A DNA stretch of 45,395 nt from Spirochaetota bacterium. GTDB lineage: Bacteria > Spirochaetota > Spirochaetia > Treponematales > Rectinemataceae. The stretch's first letter is position 1. Each line of letters starts with the position of its first letter. Both the position numbers and the translations under genes were made by a program. Positions 21,823 to 30,539 of the stretch are shown piece after piece. The notes beneath the pieces were generated by a model. That model did not search any database. It saw only the letters and a program-made list of their open reading frames with translations, and had not been told where the DNA came from. Location of the stretch: contig JAPLSO010000068.1 in assembly GCA_026398595.1 (NCBI GenBank), forward strand, positions 1 to 45,395, in the 5' to 3' direction.

Positions 21823-24039
21823 ATGGATGAGGAGTTCGGGTCGAAGAACAGGGCCGAGTGGATATGGATCCGCCCTCCCCGAAGGGAGAGGGCCGGCCTC
21901 ATTCCCCGCGGCGAAAGCGATTTTTCCGATGACCGAAATCGCTTCGTCTACTTCCGGAAGGAGTTCGAGGCTCCGGCGGGAATTCGCGGCGCCTGTCTTC
22001 GCGCCTCGGCCGACGGCCGCTACATCCTCTTCCTGAACGGGAAAAGGCTGGGCAGGGGCCCTGCCCGCTGCCACCCGGGCTGGCAGTGCCTCGACCCCTT
22101 CGAGGCCGGTGATCTCATCCTGCCGGGAAAGAACGTCCTCGCAGCCCTCGTCCACTCCTACGGCAGGGACAGCTCCTTCTACCAGCTTCCCCGGGGAACC
22201 CAGGCCCTCCTCTTCGGCTGCGCCGGCTTCTACCTCGACGGGAGCCTCGGCCTGGGCACAAACGGCTCCTGGAAGTGCCTGGCCTCCGAAGCCTGGGAGC
22301 GCGATACACCCTTCGGGGGTACGGGCTACATGGAGCATTTCGACGGCCGCAAGGAACCGGAGGGATGGGAACTCCCCGGATTCGACGACTCGGCTTGGGG
22401 ACAGGCCTTCGTCCAGCGCGTTTCTATCCCCGCCGCAGGAAGCGACGTTGTCCCCTTCCCGAGGCTCGTGGACCGCGGCATAGGCCTAATGCGCGAGGAG
22501 AAGGTCCTTCCCCCCGGCCGGCCGAGGCCGGCGCCCGGAGGCGGCCTGGTCTGGGACTTCGGCCGCATCCTCCTCGGAAGGATCGGGGTGGAGGTCGAGG
22601 CGGAAGCCGGGGCGGGCGTCGAGCTGACCTGCGGCGAAAGCCTCGGGCCCGACGGCGGGGTCTTCCGGCCGGGAGCCATCCCCGGCATCTTCACTCCCCC
22701 CTCCCAGGCCCTGCGCTTCCGGGCGGGGAGCTTCGCCTGCTCCGACGAGCTCCTCACGCGGATTTGGCGGGTGGGAGCCTACACGGCCTCGGTCTGCCGA
22801 CAGGACGGATTCATCGACTGCCCCTCGCGCGAGCAGCGCCAGTAGACGGGCGACGCCCAGATCCAGGGCCTTTTGAGCCACGTGACCTGCTCCGATCCCC
22901 GACTGGCCCGGAAGGCCATCGTCCAGGCGGCGCAGACCCAGGGGCCTGAGGGCATGGTAGCCATGGCCTCAACTTCGGACATCGGCGCCGAGTGGCGAAC
23001 CTACATACCCGACTACGCCCTCTATTGGATACTGTCGATCGGGGACTACTTCGACTACTCGGGCGATCGGACCATATTCGACGATACTTTCCCTGCCGTG
23101 GCCAAGGCCTTGGGCTGGTTCATGCCCTGGCTGGACGTATCGGGCCTCCTCGCGGATGTCCCCGGCTGGGTCTTCGTGGATTGGTCGGAAAAGCTGGACA
23201 AGAAGGGGGAGGTCCTGGCCCTCAACGCCCTCTTCGCCGCGGCGCTCAGGGCGGGAGCCAGGGTGGCCGAGGGAGTCGGCGCGATGCCTTTCGCCGAGCG
23301 CTGGAGGACGCTGGCCTCGTCGGTGGCGGCTGCGGCCGCGGCCCGTCTCTGGGATGAAAAGCGGGGCGTCTACGCCGATTGCAGGAGCGAGGCCGGGCTT
23401 TCCCCCGTCGTCAGCCAGCAGGCCAACGTCGTCGCCATCGCTTTCGGCGTGGCGCCGCGCGACCGCTGGGATAGGGTCTTCGGCTACATGCTCGATGAGG
23501 GGCGGGTAAAGCTGACCAAGGCCTGGAGATGGGACGAGGAGAGGGCCTTCGACCCCGAGAAAGACGTCGTTCTGGCCCGGGCCGGGAGGGTGGACGACCT
23601 GCTTTCGAACATAAGGAAAGGCTGGGAGCCCATGCTGGCCGATGGAGGCGGGACCTTCTGGGAGTCCTGGCAGCTCACGGAGGCGACGAGCCGCTGCCAC
23701 GCCTTCTCGGCCACGCCCGTCTATGATCTTTCGACCTACGTCCTCGGCCTGAGGCCGACGGCGCCCGGCTTCGCGAGCTTCGAAGTCCATCCCTGGTTCG
23801 GAAACCTCGCGTGGGCGGAAGGTTCCATGCCCACGCCCGCCGGGCCGATATCCCTGGCCTGGCGGCGCGAGTCCGGCGCCATCGCGCTCGAGTTGATCGT
23901 GCCCGAAGGACTTTCAGGCAAGCTGTGGACGGGAGAAGGCGTGCAACGCCCAGGCGGCGCCGGGGAACTTGTCCGGCGGCCGGCCTGCGGACGCGACCTT
24001 CGGCCGGGCGTCATCCGCCTCAGCCGTCCAGCGCCCTGA
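21823..24039 (+). pseudogene. Alpha-L-rhamnosidase (GH78-like) interrupted by an in-frame TAG
   Basis: Start MDEEFGSKNR at 21823 (GGGGAGGG upstream). The frame runs to TAG at 22843-22845 and continues in frame to 24039; about 738 residues if read through. The N-terminal part has the beta-domain features (WIWIRP, FRKEFEAP, GRGPARCHPG, WDFGRILLGRIGVE). The stop falls within the GH78 catalytic block: CPSREQRQ, stop, TGDAQIQG, where family members have Trp. TGG to TAG is a single G-to-A change. The C-terminal half is an (alpha/alpha)6-barrel (DWSEKLDKKGEVLALNALF, GTFWESW, HAFSATPVY). The enzyme would trim rhamnose from plant or bacterial glycans; no secretion signal is visible. The 3' end overlaps the convergent dipeptidase gene by 20 bp. 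Confidence 0.82.
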
Positions 24040-24988
24040 GATAGGTCCGGAGAGTACCCCCGGCTATCCCCTGGCTCTCGGCCTTTGAAAAGCCCTTGGC
24101 AGCGAGGGTTTCCAGGAGCTTGGGCGCGTCGAAGGGGTTTTCGTACCCGACGGCGTTTCCCGGCACGCCGTTGATGTCCGAGCCTATGGAAAGATGCTCA
24201 GGTCCGACGACGGAGGCGCAGTAGGCCGCGTAGTTTCCGAAGGTTTCGAGGTCGGGTATGCCCGCTTCCTTGATCCGGAAGAGCCAGAGGCCGACCAGTC
24301 CTCCGGCCTCGGCGATCCGCTTCATCAGCGCGTCGGAGATATAGCGGGGGAAGGCCTGGAGGGCCCGCGGGCCGGTATGGCTGCAGATCGGGGGCTTGAT
24401 CGCGGCATCGAGGGCGGCGAAGGCCGTCTCCTCGTCGGCATGGGCCAGGTCGACGATCATGCCGAGCTCGTTAGCCCGAGCCACGACCTTCCTTCCAAAG
24501 GCCGAGAGACCCGTCCGCTCGGCCTGGGGGATTATCCTGCCTCCCCAGCCATAGGCGATTGAGCCGATTGAGTTTGCCGAATAATGGACGAGGCCGATGA
24601 GTCTGACTCCGGCTTCGTATACTTCGTCGACGCGATCCAGGTCCTCCCCGATGAAATCCCCTCCCTCGATGCCCAGAAGGAAGGCGGGTTTGCCGTCCGA
24701 AAGGGCCGAATCCAGTTCGGTCGCGTCACGCACCACTTCGGCTTCGGCTTTGGCCGCCGCGCTTTTAGCCTTGGCGAGGTCGGCGAGTACCTGCCTGCAG
24801 GGATCGACCTTGATGGGCAGGAAGGTGTTGGGATCGCCCAGGACGCAGAGGACGAAGCCCGAGATCCCTGCGGCGCGGCAGTCCCTCAGTCGGAAATCGG
24901 GGGGTATGGTGTTGCCCGGGACGAGGCGCATCGCGGCAGGCATGATGCCCTCGCGGTGGCCGTGGACGTCGAAGTAGAAATCGCTCAT
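24020..24988 (-). CDS. Membrane dipeptidase (peptidase family M19)
   Basis: A 322-residue zinc dipeptidase of the renal-dipeptidase type, without a signal peptide. The first metal site is DVHGHRE (related enzymes usually have DxHxD), then GIEGGD, the His in DLAHADEE, SHTGPRA, and IGSDINGVPG. These enzymes cleave dipeptides, including those with D-residues, and some act on other amide bonds. It lies 15 bases after the second permease of a nucleoside-type ABC operon and appears to be its last gene, an unusual partner. ATG 24988 has GGAGG six bases upstream. Confidence 0.82.
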   Translation of the reverse strand: MSDFYFDVHGHREGIMPAAMRLVPGNTIPPDFRLRDCRAAGISGFVLCVLGDPNTFLPIKVDPCRQVLADLAKAKSAAAKAEAEVVRDATELDSALSDGKPAFLLGIEGGDFIGEDLDRVDEVYEAGVRLIGLVHYSANSIGSIAYGWGGRIIPQAERTGLSAFGRKVVARANELGMIVDLAHADEETAFAALDAAIKPPICSHTGPRALQAFPRYISDALMKRIAEAGGLVGLWLFRIKEAGIPDLETFGNYAAYCASVVGPEHLSIGSDINGVPGNAVGYENPFDAPKLLETLAAKGFSKAESQGIAGGTLRTYLRALDG

Positions 24989-25003
24989 CTTGTGCCTCCA
25001 GGA

Positions 25004-25894
25004 TCACTTGTCTTCGCGCATGTAGGCCGCGCCCAGGGCGGCGGGGGCTCCGATCTTCTTGGAGAGGGCTTCCCACCAGGTCATGAGGACGAGGACGGCT
25101 ATGGTCCCCAGATAGGGCAGCATGTTGAGAAAAGCGGCGGGGATGTTGGTGCCCGAGGCCTGGAGGCGGAACTGCACGGCGTTGATGCCCCCGAAGAGGA
25201 GGGCGCCCCAGATGGAGCGGGCCGGGTTCCACATGGAGAAGATGACGAGGGCGATGACGATCCAGCCTCGTCCTCCCGTCAGGTTCTCGGCCCAGCCCGG
25301 GGTATAGGAGAGGGAGAGCTGCGCTCCTCCCAGGGCGATGAGAGCTCCGCCCAGAATGGTGTAGAGGTACTTGGACTTCATCACGTCGATGCCCATGGCG
25401 TCGGCCGTCTGGGGATCCTCACCGATGGAGCGGAGCCAAAGCCCCGGCCGCGTCTTGTAGAGGAAAAACCAGGCCAGGGGGATGAGGAGGTAGACGGCAT
25501 AGGTGAGGATGTCCTGATTGAAAAGCGCTCCCAGGATAGGAATGCCCTGAAGGAAGTCGACCTTGAGGGTTACGAATTTGGCGCCCTGAAGTCCCACCAG
25601 CCTGAAATTGTTGGATGTGGGACCGAGCCTCTGGCCCAGGAAGGACGCGAAGCCCGAACCGAAGAGGGTGAGCGACAGGCCCGAGACGACCTGGTTGGCG
25701 CGCATGGTCACGGTGAGCAAGGCGTGAAGGGCGGCCATAGCCGCGCCGACGGCGAGGGCGGCCATCAGCATGATGCCCTCGACGCCCAGGTTGAGGATGC
25801 CCGCCCGTTCGGTGAGGATCTCGCCTATCGTCGCGAAGACCAGGCTGGTGCCTGCCCTGACCGAGATGGCCAGAATGGAGCTGACGAGATCCAT
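25004..25894 (-). CDS. Nucleoside-type ABC transporter permease (NupQ/YufQ-like)
   Basis: A 296-residue permease of the BMP/ribose-type import family, with about eight to nine hydrophobic segments. The motif ERAGILNLGVEGIMLM near residue 28 is the family mark of this second permease class. It forms the membrane channel with the next gene, in the inner membrane. Its ATG shares one base with the stop of the first permease (TGATG), suggesting coupled translation. AAGGAG lies upstream. Substrate is inferred to be purine nucleosides from the BMP protein and purine context. Confidence 0.87.
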   Translation of the reverse strand: MDLVSSILAISVRAGTSLVFATIGEILTERAGILNLGVEGIMLMAALAVGAAMAALHALLTVTMRANQVVSGLSLTLFGSGFASFLGQRLGPTSNNFRLVGLQGAKFVTLKVDFLQGIPILGALFNQDILTYAVYLLIPLAWFFLYKTRPGLWLRSIGEDPQTADAMGIDVMKSKYLYTILGGALIALGGAQLSLSYTPGWAENLTGGRGWIVIALVIFSMWNPARSIWGALLFGGINAVQFRLQASGTNIPAAFLNMLPYLGTIAVLVLMTWWEALSKKIGAPAALGAAYMREDK

Positions 25895-26985
25895 CAGCCT
25901 TCTCCTTCGACGCAGGTACCCTTGGGCTCCGGCTTGAGCCTGCGTATCCTGTATTCGGTGAAGAGGGATCCGGCGAGGAGGGGGAAGAGGATGAGGCCCT
26001 GCATCACCGATCCCATGGCCGAAGGCAGGCCCATCATCATCTGAACCTGGTCTCCGCCCACCAGGATGCCGCCCATGAGGAGGGCGACGAAGGGAATGGC
26101 GAGGGGATTGAGCTGGGACATCCAGGCTATGATGATGGCCGTAAAGCCATAGCCCAGGCTTAAGCCCTGCTGGAGCCGGTGCGATATGCCCGTTACTTCA
26201 CAGGCTCCGGCCAGGCCGCAGATAGCCCCGGAGAGGACGGCGGCGAGGAAAACGTTGCGCCCGACGGCTATGCCCTGGTAGCGCGCCGCCTTGGGGCTGT
26301 TGCCGATGATCGTCAGTTCGAAGCCCCAGCGTGTCCTCTTGAGAATGATCCACAGGGCAACGGCCAGAGCGAGGGCGAAATAGACACCGATATGGGCCCT
26401 GCCGAATATGCGCGGAAGCCATACAGTCTCGGGGAAGGGTGCCGAACCCGGGAATCCGAACCCCTTGGGGTCTCGCCATGGCCCGTAATATAGATACTCT
26501 AAAAACAATATCGCGACATAGTTGAGCATGAGAGTGACGAGGGTTTCGTCTACCTTCAGCCGGGTTTTAAGGATGGCAGGTATTCCCGCCCAGAGCGCGC
26601 CCGCGGCGCAGCCTGCGAGGATGACGCAGGCAAGAAGGAGCCAGGAAGGGAAGTCCGGGCCGGCGAAGAGGGCGATGCCCGCGGCCGCTACCCCGCCCAG
26701 GGTGAGTTGGCCTTCGGCCCCGATGTTCCAGAATTTGAGCTTGAAGGCGAGGGCGACCCCAAGGCCCGTGAGGGCGAGGGGGATGGCTTTCACTAGGGTT
26801 TCGGCAAAACCGGAGACGCTGCCGAAGGCGCCGACGGCCATGGACCCATACGTAGCGATGGGGTCGGCGCCGAAAATGATGAGGACGATGCCCGTCAAAA
26901 CCAAGGAAACCAAAAAGGACGCGGCTGGGACGATGAAGAGGGCCGCGGTCGAATGGCTCTTGCGTTTTTCGAAGACAATCCTCAT
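25894..26985 (-). CDS. Nucleoside-type ABC transporter permease (NupP/YufP-like)
   Basis: A 363-residue permease, longer than its partner, with a basic N-terminus and about nine hydrophobic segments. KFWNIGAEGQLTLGG is the conserved motif of this permease class; GWYG-type loops and RYQGIAVGRNVFLAA follow. It pairs with the permease at 25004-25894 and the ATPase at 26982-28505. ATG overlaps the ATPase stop by 4 bp. Confidence 0.87.
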   Translation of the reverse strand: MRIVFEKRKSHSTAALFIVPAASFLVSLVLTGIVLIIFGADPIATYGSMAVGAFGSVSGFAETLVKAIPLALTGLGVALAFKLKFWNIGAEGQLTLGGVAAAGIALFAGPDFPSWLLLACVILAGCAAGALWAGIPAILKTRLKVDETLVTLMLNYVAILFLEYLYYGPWRDPKGFGFPGSAPFPETVWLPRIFGRAHIGVYFALALAVALWIILKRTRWGFELTIIGNSPKAARYQGIAVGRNVFLAAVLSGAICGLAGACEVTGISHRLQQGLSLGYGFTAIIIAWMSQLNPLAIPFVALLMGGILVGGDQVQMMMGLPSAMGSVMQGLILFPLLAGSLFTEYRIRRLKPEPKGTCVEGEG

Positions 26986-28505
26986 CTATCCCCTCCCACG
27001 CCGGCCATGAGAAGGCCCAGTTTTTCGGGTTCGGCCTCCCTGGCAGGGATGATCGCCATGATCCTTCCTTCGAACATGACGGCTATGCGGTCTGCGACTT
27101 GGATGAGCTCGTCGATGTCCTCGGATACGAACAGTACACCCCTACCATCATCACGCTGGGCAACGAGCTGGCGACGCACGAATTCGGTCGCCCCAATGTC
27201 CAGACCGCGGGAGGGATAGACGGCGACAAGGAGCTTCTGGCAGGCTCCAATCTCCCTGGCGAGGATGGTTTTCTGAATGTTGCCTCCCGAGAGGAACTTG
27301 ACCCGGGTCTCCGGCCCCGGCGTCATGATCCTGAAGCTCTCTATCAGGCGTTTCGCCATGGCTGTCACCCTTCGAGGCAGGAGGAGGATGCCCGCGGACA
27401 GCGGCCGTTTCCTGTACTTCTTCATGGCGAGGTTGGACGCGACGCTCATGTCGCCTACTGCCCCTACGGAGGTTCTGTCCTGGGGGATATGGGCGACGCC
27501 GGCCTTGATGAAGGCAAGGGGTGAGGCTCTGCTCATGTCCTTGCCCCCGAGGATGATCCTGCCCGAGCTGAGGTCCCGCAGTCCTGTTATGACTTCGGCG
27601 AGTTCGCGCTGCCCGTTGCCCGCCACCCCCGCGAAGCCGAGGATCTCCCCTCCGTGGAGTTCGAGGCTGAACTCCTTGAGGGCGGGCAGTCCCCTGTCGT
27701 CGAGGGCCGATACCTTATCGAGCCTAAGGATTGTCGCACCCGGGGCGAAGGGCTTCTTATCCAGTTCGAAGAGGACTTCCCTGCCCACCATCAGCCGGGC
27801 TAAATCCCTGGGGCTCGTGTCCGCCGTTCGCGTCTCGGCGGCAACGGCCCCTTTCCGCAGGACCATTACCCTGTCGCAGAAGAGCATGACCTCCTCCATC
27901 TTGTGGGTGATGAAGATGGCCGACTTGCCCTCGGACTTGAGGTTCCGGACGACCTTGGAGAGTTCATAGGACTCCTGGGGCGTCAGTACGGCTGTCGGCT
28001 CGTCCAGGATGAGGATTTCGGCCTTGCGGTAGAGGAGCTTCAGGATTTCCACCCGCTGCTGTTCGCCCACGGAAAGCTGCCAGATTGATTCCCTGGGTTC
28101 GACCTTGAGGTTGTACTTCTCGGCGAGGGCGAGTACCTCCTTCTCGATCCTGGCCATGTTGGGGACGAAACCCTCCTTCATGCCGAGGATGATGTTCTCG
28201 AGGACGGTCATCGAGTCGACGAGCTTGAAATTCTGGTGGACCATCCCTATGCCCAGACGCTGGGCGTCGGCTGGACCTTCGATGCGTTCCTTGGAACCCC
28301 GGACGAGGATTTCGCCCGAGTCCGGCCTATAGAGGCCGCAGAGAATGTTCATGAGAGTGGACTTGCCGGCGCCGTTTTCGCCTAAAAGGGCGAGAACCTC
28401 GCCTGGGCCGAGACTTAAGGAGACGCAGTCGTTCGCCCTGACGCCGGGGAAGGATTTGGAAACGCCGCGCATCTCGACGAGGGGCGCGCTCAAAGATGCT
28501 GCCAT
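26982..28505 (-). CDS. Nucleoside-type ABC transporter ATP-binding protein (tandem ATPase, NupO/YufO-like)
   Basis: A 507-residue protein with two ABC domains, as in sugar and nucleoside importers. N-terminal half: Walker A GENGAGKST, signature LSVGEQQRVEI, Walker B LILDEPTAVLTP, and switch ITHKMEE. C-terminal half is degenerate, as is normal for these: GVAGNGQRE in place of Walker A, signature LSGGNIQKTILA, and YPSRGLDIGA in place of Walker B. The start MAASLSAPLVEMRG was chosen because the family core begins just after it, with AAGG upstream; the ORF to 28667 runs on into hairpins and the binding-protein gene. It is separated from that gene by about 140 bases with two inverted repeats. Confidence 0.88.
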   Translation of the reverse strand: MAASLSAPLVEMRGVSKSFPGVRANDCVSLSLGPGEVLALLGENGAGKSTLMNILCGLYRPDSGEILVRGSKERIEGPADAQRLGIGMVHQNFKLVDSMTVLENIILGMKEGFVPNMARIEKEVLALAEKYNLKVEPRESIWQLSVGEQQRVEILKLLYRKAEILILDEPTAVLTPQESYELSKVVRNLKSEGKSAIFITHKMEEVMLFCDRVMVLRKGAVAAETRTADTSPRDLARLMVGREVLFELDKKPFAPGATILRLDKVSALDDRGLPALKEFSLELHGGEILGFAGVAGNGQRELAEVITGLRDLSSGRIILGGKDMSRASPLAFIKAGVAHIPQDRTSVGAVGDMSVASNLAMKKYRKRPLSAGILLLPRRVTAMAKRLIESFRIMTPGPETRVKFLSGGNIQKTILAREIGACQKLLVAVYPSRGLDIGATEFVRRQLVAQRDDGRGVLFVSEDIDELIQVADRIAVMFEGRIMAIIPAREAEPEKLGLLMAGVGGDR

Positions 28506-28547
28506 GTAGGATGCCTTGTCATTCCGGGGATTCGAAGCGGAAATCGA

Positions 28548-28577
28548 GCGTCCCGTCCGGAATAAGGGGCGGGACGC
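28548..28577. other. Intercistronic inverted repeat between ATPase and binding-protein genes
   Basis: GCGTCCCG (28548-28555) and CGGGACGC (28570-28577) form an 8-bp stem with a 14-base loop. No U-run. With the next hairpin it probably limits downstream expression or protects the 3' end of the binding-protein message. Confidence 0.5.
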
Positions 28578-28585
28578 CGTGCGCC

Positions 28586-28635
28586 GTGCGCGGGAAGGCA
28601 GTCGGAGGTGAAGCCTCGACCGTTTTCCCGCGCAC
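28586..28635 (-). other. Large branched hairpin after the binding-protein stop
   Basis: Outer stem of 11 bp: GTGCGCGGGAA (28586-28596) with TTCCCGCGCAC (28625-28635). The loop holds an inner stem, GAGG/CCTC with GTC/GAC extension. It starts ten bases past the stop of the binding-protein gene. A partial terminator or stabiliser that gives excess binding protein over membrane components is inferred. Confidence 0.6.
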
Positions 28636-28644
28636 CGCGGAAGG

Positions 28645-29718
28645 TCACTGTATCTTGCCGACGACACCTTCGACGAAGAAATCTATGTTCCATACTTTAT
28701 CGTCGGGCACCACTTCGCCAGCCTTGTAGAGAACCTTGCCTGACTGGTCCTTGATGGGACCGGTGAATATGGACCAGCCGCCGAGAATCTTTTTCTGGAC
28801 ATCCTCGACGTCCTTCTTCACGGAGTCGGGGACCTTGGGGCTCATGGCGGAGAGCTTGGTAACGCCGTCATTGAGGCCGCCCCAGTACTGGTGCGTCTTC
28901 CATTTGCCGTCGAGTGCGTTCTGGATCGTTACAATCAGGTAGGTGCTCCACTCCCAGGTCGCGCTCGCGAGTACCGAGTCGCCCACGAACTTGCCCATGT
29001 CGGAATCGTAGCCGACGGAAACCTTGCCACGTTCCTGGGCAGCCTTCTGGGGCTCGGTCGTGTCCTGATGCTGGGCGATGACGTCGGCTCCGGAGTCGAG
29101 AAGGGCGACTGCAGCTTCGCGTTCCTTGACAGGATCGTACCAGGTGTTGGTCCAGACGATCTTGACCTGGGCCTTGGGGTTGACCGAGCGGACGCCCAGG
29201 GTGAAGCCATCGATGCCTCGGATGACTTCGGGAATCGGAAAGGCTGCGACGAAGCCTATGACGTTGGTCTTGGTGGCGCGGCCGGCTATGATGCCTGTCA
29301 GATAGCGCGCTTCCTCGATCTTGCCGAAGTACGTGGCCATGTTGTCTGCGGTCTTGTAGCCCGAGCAGTGCTCGAAGATGACCTTCGGGAACTCCTTGGC
29401 CACGGCGAAAGTCGGGTCCATGTAGCCGAAGCTGGTCGTGAAGATCATGTCGTAGCCGGCCTGGGCGTACTGGCGGATGACGCGCTCGGCGTCAGGGCCC
29501 TCAGGTACGTTTTCGATGTACTTTGTCTCGATCTTGCTGCCGAAGTATTTCTCGGCCGCCAGCCTGCCGCGGTCCTGCTCATAGGTCCAGCCCATGTCTC
29601 CGGGGGGACCGATGTAGACGAAGGCGACTTTAAGCGGCTTCCTGGTCTGGGCGGCTAGGGGCGACGTGAGAGAAAACAGCATGGCGAGAGCCATGAGTCC
29701 CAGGGTCAGCTTTTTCAT
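28645..29718 (-). CDS. BMP-family (PnrA-like) nucleoside-binding protein
   Basis: A 357-residue periplasmic binding protein of the BMP/Med/PnrA family. A Sec signal is visible (MKKLTLGLMALAMLFSLTSP, cleavage near AAQT), but no lipobox Cys, unlike many BMP lipoproteins. The mature core starts LKVAFVYIGPPGDMGWTYEQ, then TTSFGYMDPTFAVAKEFP, NVIGFVAAFPIPEVIRGIDG and GYDSDMG, matching the family. Characterised members bind purine nucleosides, so this would feed the purine catabolic operon. First gene of the transporter operon, with GGAGG upstream and a promoter about 75 bases upstream. Confidence 0.88.
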   Translation of the reverse strand: MKKLTLGLMALAMLFSLTSPLAAQTRKPLKVAFVYIGPPGDMGWTYEQDRGRLAAEKYFGSKIETKYIENVPEGPDAERVIRQYAQAGYDMIFTTSFGYMDPTFAVAKEFPKVIFEHCSGYKTADNMATYFGKIEEARYLTGIIAGRATKTNVIGFVAAFPIPEVIRGIDGFTLGVRSVNPKAQVKIVWTNTWYDPVKEREAAVALLDSGADVIAQHQDTTEPQKAAQERGKVSVGYDSDMGKFVGDSVLASATWEWSTYLIVTIQNALDGKWKTHQYWGGLNDGVTKLSAMSPKVPDSVKKDVEDVQKKILGGWSIFTGPIKDQSGKVLYKAGEVVPDDKVWNIDFFVEGVVGKIQ

Positions 29719-29793
29719 GAAAAACTCCTCCAGTCGCTCCGGTTTGGGTTGTCGGGCTCTTGCGGCCCTAGGTGCGGAGCAAGCGTTGCGGAC

Positions 29794-29823
29794 ATACTAG
29801 ACCGCGCCGCGAGAGGAAGTCAA
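29794..29823 (-). promoter_or_regulatory. Predicted promoter of the BMP transporter operon
   Basis: Minus strand TTGACT (29823-29818, 5/6), 18-base spacer, TAGTAT (29799-29794, 4/6). Predicted leader of about 70 bases; no recognisable riboswitch. Confidence 0.55.
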
Positions 29824-29840
29824 ATTGTTTTCCGCTTATT

Positions 29841-30436
29841 CTACTGAGTGATCCAGGCTTTTTCGTAACCTTTCAGCGACCTGATTGAAGAGAGCATATT
29901 CATTGCTTCGGTCTTGCTGGGGTAAGGTCCGATCCTCACCTTATAGGCATTGTTGATTTCCTTGATCTCGACAGAGAAATGTTTGGAGATAAACAAATCT
30001 CTCTCCGCGTAGGCTCCATTTTTCTTGCTGAAGCTGTTTGTCTGGATCCAATACTCGCCGGATGCGGCTTGTATGGCTGTCGTCGGCGTGGTTGCCGGCT
30101 TGGCCTGGACGGACTTGATCTCAGGCTGGGGGGCCTGCGCCGGCTTTAGGGTCGTCGTGGGGGATGGGGAAACGCTCAGGGTTGTGGGAGTAGGCTTGGG
30201 TTGCGCTGGCGCTATGCCGCCCGTCGCCACAACCGTGGTCGTGGACTGGCCCTGATCGCCGTAGACTATGTAGACATCCCCGCTCTTGCCCCCCTCACCG
30301 TGCCATTCATTTCGAAGGGCGTCCTGTCCGAGATGGGGGTGGGCCTGAAGAGGATGAAGGCCGCGGCTGCCACGATGAGGACGAAGGCGCTCACGGCGGC
30401 GGCTATCCAGAGATATTTCTTTGTGTTGTCAGACAT
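29841..30436 (-). pseudogene. SPOR-domain membrane protein, single-base frameshift
   Basis: Two frames join into one protein of about 198 residues. The N-terminal part from ATG 30436 reads MSDNTKKYLWIAAAVSAFVL, a membrane anchor, and goes on to TPFEMNGTVRG. It then loses frame in a run of six G on the coding strand (plus 30289-30294). The -1 frame continues KSGDVYIVYGDQGQSTTT, a Pro/Thr-rich linker, and a C-terminal SPOR domain (EYWIQTNSFSKKNGAYAERD, YKVRIGPYPSKTEA). SPOR domains bind denuded peptidoglycan glycans, often at division sites. One added G restores the frame. GGAG lies nine bases before the start. The 103-base gap to coaE holds a small TCCCC/GGGGA hairpin. Sequencing error or slippage-based switching are both possible. 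Confidence 0.75.
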
Positions 30437-30539
30437 GTCTCTTTCTCCATGGGAATCCCCTTCGCGGGGAACCTATGTATTCAAGTATCGGCGGCAGGAC
30501 CAGACCAATAGAGTATTTTCGTGTTTCAACAGGTTCCAA

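Noticed and set aside
20857..22338. 493-residue minus-strand open frame
   Set aside because: Antisense of the ABC binding protein and rhamnosidase, crossing a strong terminator.
22843..22845. Recoded TAG (pyrrolysine) in the rhamnosidase
   Set aside because: The site is a Trp in the family, not a Lys analogue; no Pyl system or downstream signal is visible, and a TAA breaks another gene nearby. Simple mutation or error is more likely.
24584..26044. 486-residue + strand open frame
   Set aside because: Antisense of the dipeptidase and permease genes; low-complexity Gly/Glu/Asp-rich sequence with no recognisable domain.
29719..29800. Purine riboswitch before the BMP operon
   Set aside because: Leader of about 70 bases lacks the conserved three-way junction core and a terminator; the ade leader is even shorter.
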